Below are positions 61,305 through 64,000 of a DNA stretch of 64,000 nt, in pieces. Each line of letters starts with the position of its first letter. Within the stretch, counting starts at the first letter, position 1. The DNA is from Gammaproteobacteria bacterium. Lineage in GTDB: Bacteria; Pseudomonadota; Gammaproteobacteria; Steroidobacterales; Steroidobacteraceae. Under the pieces are notes generated by a model. That model made no database searches. It was given only the letters and a program-made list of their open reading frames with translations, and had not been told where the DNA came from. The stretch covers positions 48,882-112,881 of the forward strand of contig JAJPKM010000041.1 of the NCBI GenBank assembly GCA_021323735.1, in the 5' to 3' direction. Position numbers and translations under genes: made by a program.

Positions 61305-63466
61305 TGATGCGCGGGGCACGACTGCCGGCGGCCAATGGAACGCGCGACTCATGTCTGCGGTTCTGGCGCGCGTTGCCGGCGGTCGTGCTCTCGGTATGGA
61401 CAGTCGGTACCGCGGGCGCCGCCTTGCCGGAAACATCCCCGGTGGCGGCGGCCGCCCAACCCGACAACGGCGCGAATTCCTCTCCTGTCAGCGACCGCGA
61501 GGCCCGAGAGCTGGCGGAGGAAGTGAAAAAGGAGTTGCTGCACGCTTGGAGCGGCTACGAACACGATGCCTGGGGGCATGACGAACTGCGGCCGCTGAGC
61601 GGCAAGCCCCGCGATTGGTACGGTGAGTCGCTGATGATGACGCCCGTGGATGCTCTGGACACCTTGATCGTCATGGGATTGAAAGAGCAGGCGGACAAGG
61701 CTCGGACGCTCATCGATCAGGAGCTGTCCTTCGATAAGGACGTCTACGTCAAGAACTTCGAGATCACGATTCGTTTGCTCGGCGGTCTCCTCTCGTCCTA
61801 CGAGTTGAGCGGCGACAAGCGCCTGCTGGAATTGGCGCAGAATCTGGGTGAGCGCCTGCTGCCGGTCTTCAGCTCACCCACCGGCTTGCCCTACGTGGAA
61901 GTCAATCTACGCACCGGAAAAGTCCGTAACGCGTCGAGCAATCCGGCCGAGACCGGCAGCCTGCTGCTCGAGTTCGGCAAGCTCAGCAAGCTCACCGGCA
62001 ACCCGGTTTACTACGACAAGGCGAAGCGAGCTTTGGTGGGGACTTATCAGCGGCGCTCCGCGATCGGGCTGGTAGGCGACGGGATCGATGTCGAAACCGG
62101 TCAATGGACCGGGCGCGAGTCGCATATCAGCGGCGGAATAGATTCTTACTACGAATATCTCTGGAAGTGCTGGAAGCTCTTCGGCGACAAAGACTGTCTG
62201 GATATGTGGAACCACAGCATCGCCGCCGCTAATCGGTACCTGGCGGACGATGCGAATGGCGAACTGTGGTACGGCCAAGCGGATATGGACACCGGTAAGC
62301 GCACTAGCACCTACTACGGTGCGCTCGATGCGTTCTTTCCGGGCTTGTTGGCCTTTTCGGGAGATCTTGAGCGCGCCCGGCGATTGCACGCCTCTTCCGT
62401 CCAGATGTGGAACCTGAACGGGATCGAGCCGGAGGTGCTCAATTACCGGACGAAGCACGTCGAGTATCCCGGCTATCCTTTGCGCCCGGAGATCATTGAA
62501 TCCACGTACTACCTGTATCACCTCACCGGGGACCCCCGATACCGGATCATCGGGCGTGGCTTGTGGCGCGATTTCGTGAAGTACTGTCGCTCCGAGAACG
62601 GCTACGCGGGCCTGAAGAGCGTCATCACCAAGGAGAAGCGCGATGGCATGGAGAGCTTTCTGTTCGCGGAGACGTTCAAGTACTTCTACCTGCTGTTCTC
62701 GCCTCCCGGCGCACTGGATTTCGATCACATTGTCTTCAATACCGAAGCCCATCCGCTGCGCCGGCTGAACGCGCCCGTCCGCGCCGCGAGCGATCAGGCT
62801 GGAGCGGCGGCTCCGTTCGTAGTTCGAACGGCGGACCGGAAAGCCTCGATTTCGATCGACACTTCCGCCGCTCCGGAGCTGCAAGAATGGGCGCAGACGA
62901 AGCTGGCCGGGACCCTCGCTCTTTGGTACCCGCAAATTACCGCCATGCTGCCGAGTGACTCATTCGCCGCTCCCACGCATGTGAACATCACTTTCAAGCC
63001 ACAGCCGGGAGTCGCGGAGACCGAGGGAACCGAGGTCACCGGCAATTCGACCTGGTTCAAATCGCAACTGGAAGGCGAAGCGGTCGGTGCGATGATCCAT
63101 GAGATGGTGCACGTCGTCCAACAGTACGGCGATCGTGACCCGGAGCCTTTCCCGGGCTGGCTGACGGAAGGGATCGCCGACTATGTCCGATTTTTCAAGT
63201 TTGAACCGGACTACCATGGCGCAGATGACGTGTGGTTGAAGAAGCAGAATCCGGCAAAGATCCGCTTTGACGGCGGGTATCGACCGACCGCCAATTTTCT
63301 CGACTGGGTGACCCGGAAGTACGACCCGCAGATCGTCGTGCAGTTGAACATCCTCGCGCGCCAGGGCACTTATCGCGAGGATGTCTGGCAGGAAAAAAGT
63401 GGCAAGACGTTGCTGGAGCTTGGGCATGAATGGCAGGCGGACAAAGCAGGGCTGCAACAGCCCTGA
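61304..63466 (+). CDS. GH47 alpha-1,2-mannosidase fused to a BSP-type HExxH metallopeptidase domain
   Basis: 720-aa exported two-domain protein. After a hydrophobic signal (about 20-45) comes a complete GH47 domain (about 70-490). It has HDAWGHDELRPLSG, NFEITIRLLGGLLSSYEL with the acid Glu153, GGIDSYYEYLWK with Asp280, YPLRPEIIESTYYLYH with Glu396, and FNTEAHPLRRL with the calcium-binding Thr480. All equivalent to the class I mannosidase catalytic and calcium residues. Residues about 510-720 form a second domain with IHEMVHVVQQYG (His599, Glu600, His603) and PGWLTEGIADYVRFF, typical of the plant/bacterial basic secretory protein peptidases (PF04450). It should trim alpha-1,2-mannose in the periplasm; the zincin may act on the peptide part of a glycopeptide (inference). 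Coupled to the TonB gene. Confidence 0.93.
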   Translation: MMRGARLPAANGTRDSCLRFWRALPAVVLSVWTVGTAGAALPETSPVAAAAQPDNGANSSPVSDREARELAEEVKKELLHAWSGYEHDAWGHDELRPLSGKPRDWYGESLMMTPVDALDTLIVMGLKEQADKARTLIDQELSFDKDVYVKNFEITIRLLGGLLSSYELSGDKRLLELAQNLGERLLPVFSSPTGLPYVEVNLRTGKVRNASSNPAETGSLLLEFGKLSKLTGNPVYYDKAKRALVGTYQRRSAIGLVGDGIDVETGQWTGRESHISGGIDSYYEYLWKCWKLFGDKDCLDMWNHSIAAANRYLADDANGELWYGQADMDTGKRTSTYYGALDAFFPGLLAFSGDLERARRLHASSVQMWNLNGIEPEVLNYRTKHVEYPGYPLRPEIIESTYYLYHLTGDPRYRIIGRGLWRDFVKYCRSENGYAGLKSVITKEKRDGMESFLFAETFKYFYLLFSPPGALDFDHIVFNTEAHPLRRLNAPVRAASDQAGAAAPFVVRTADRKASISIDTSAAPELQEWAQTKLAGTLALWYPQITAMLPSDSFAAPTHVNITFKPQPGVAETEGTEVTGNSTWFKSQLEGEAVGAMIHEMVHVVQQYGDRDPEPFPGWLTEGIADYVRFFKFEPDYHGADDVWLKKQNPAKIRFDGGYRPTANFLDWVTRKYDPQIVVQLNILARQGTYREDVWQEKSGKTLLELGHEWQADKAGLQQP
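63447..63465 (+). terminator. Small stem-loop over the GH47 stop codon
   Basis: CAGGGCTG (63447-63454) and CAGCCCTG (63458-63465) are perfect arms around CAA and include the stop codon TGA at 63464-63466. No T-run follows, so it is a weak terminator candidate between this gene and the convergent YciI-like gene. Confidence 0.4.
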
Positions 63467-63495
63467 AATTCGCTCCACGGGCCTGAGCGCCGACG

Positions 63496-63780
63496 TTAAT
63501 CTCCGTCCAAACCGACCGCGATCCCGTATGAAAGCGCAATTTCGGTGACGGTGAAATTGACGATCCCGTGCTTCGCGGTCGGCGCTTCCGAATACAGGGC
63601 CTCGGCGGCCTCGGCCGAGGCCGCCTTGACGATCGCCAGCGCCCTGCCCGGTGTCTTGAGTGTCCCGGCAAGAAGCAACGCGCGTTCCTGGGTGATCCGT
63701 GCGAGAAAAGCACGATAATCAGCCATGACCTCTTGGTTCGGCTTGCCCTTGACTTGAATCTCGATCAAGAAATGCGCCAT
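63496..63780 (-). CDS. YciI-like protein
   Basis: 94-aa protein of the YciI/YCII-related ferredoxin-fold family. It starts MAHFLIEIQVKGKPNQEVMADYRAFL and has RALAIVKAASAEAAEALYSEAP in the second half. AGGAGA lies seven bases before the ATG. YciI-like proteins are small possible enzymes without a settled reaction; the usual His/Asp pair of the classical active site is not evident here. It is followed on the left by the convergent GH47 gene and is 115 bases downstream of the VOC-family gene on the same strand. Confidence 0.8.
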   Translation of the reverse strand: MAHFLIEIQVKGKPNQEVMADYRAFLARITQERALLLAGTLKTPGRALAIVKAASAEAAEALYSEAPTAKHGIVNFTVTEIALSYGIAVGLDGD

Positions 63781-63895
63781 TTGAATATCTCCTACAATGA
63801 TTGGTGCGCCCTTCGAGCAATGGACGGCAGTTTGACCGCCGTCCTGGTGTTCACTTCATCATCTCGACATTTCGTGTGCGGATGGCTCTTGCCTT

Positions 63896-64000
63896 TTATT
63901 CGTAGAGCCAAGGCTTATAGGCAATCTCGATGTTGTATCCGTCCGGGTCGCCGATGTTTGCCGCGAAGTAGTCGGCACGCCATTCGGGCCGAAGGCTCGG
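63896..64000 (-). CDS. Glyoxalase/VOC family protein, C-terminal end only
   Basis: Reading frame entering from the right edge of the window and stopping at TAA (63898-63896). The last residues read RADYFAANIGDPDGYNIEIAYKPWLYE. The pattern DPDGYNIE is the metal-binding C-terminal strand of vicinal-oxygen-chelate (glyoxalase/bleomycin-resistance) proteins. Only about 34 residues are inside the window, so the specific function cannot be told. It may be upstream in the same transcript as the YciI-like gene. Confidence 0.75.
   Translation of the reverse strand, partial: PSLRPEWRADYFAANIGDPDGYNIEIAYKPWLYE

Overview
The window looks like chromosome of a free-living, high-GC Gram-negative bacterium. 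It has several TonB-dependent outer-membrane receptors, lipoproteins, periplasmic enzymes, a c-di-GMP protein and a TPR-sulfotransferase behind a TonB receptor. That mix is typical of polymer-degrading Gammaproteobacteria (Xanthomonadales/Steroidobacter-like), but no rRNA or other phylogenetic marker is present, so the assignment is inference. No tRNA, rRNA, CRISPR array, complete insertion sequence or prophage was seen. Most of the window is densely packed metabolic and transport genes.

Layout. 1-6.1 kb: glycan enzymes (GH3 beta-glucosidase, cut by the edge; GH144/PF10091-type protein; GH15 glucoamylase-like protein) with a YddA/SbmA-type ABC exporter. 6.0-14.5 kb, minus strand: an apparent operon of a secreted subtilase with a C-terminal hexapeptide repeat, a 1506-aa beta-propeller hybrid histidine kinase and a REC-PAS-GGDEF-EAL protein. 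This is an extracytoplasmic sensor wired to c-di-GMP. 14.7-19.2 kb: small membrane protein, periplasmic peroxiredoxin, LemA, a GIDE-like protein with an EF-hand, and a SulP transporter. 19.4-23.0 kb: DUF3089 hydrolase, lipoprotein di-haem cytochrome, YVTN propeller. 23.2-26.6 kb: phosphonate module (phnX, FAD oxidoreductase, DUF5690 transporter). 26.5-34.2 kb: TonB receptor plus TPR-sulfotransferase, divergent from an FAD-oxidoreductase/MFS pair. 34.3-38.9 kb: a complete livGFKHM ABC operon. 39.1-45.5 kb: M28 peptidase, HbpS/GlcG-like protein, amidase, ketopantoate-reductase-like enzyme, MFS and a 55-aa protein. 45.7-53.3 kb: small secreted proteins, cupredoxin, porin-cytochrome, two LysR regulators, DoxX, a decayed NTF2/SnoaL-like remnant, DUF4242, a PF03640 protein and a cupin.

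53.3-63.5 kb is the most interesting region. It is a two-armed sugar-utilisation locus built around a LacI regulator. One arm is lacI, a GluP/FucP-type sugar MFS, a PfkB kinase and an AGE-family mannose isomerase. The other is a TonB receptor and a 720-aa protein joining a complete GH47 alpha-1,2-mannosidase domain to a C-terminal HExxH zincin of the plant/bacterial basic-secretory-protein type. Three copies of an AATCGATT-centred palindrome lie between the arms and look like the LacI operators. The inferred route is capture of a mannosylated glycan or glycopeptide, trimming to mannose, uptake, then mannose to fructose to fructose-6-phosphate. The window ends with a YciI-like protein and the C-terminus of a glyoxalase/VOC protein.
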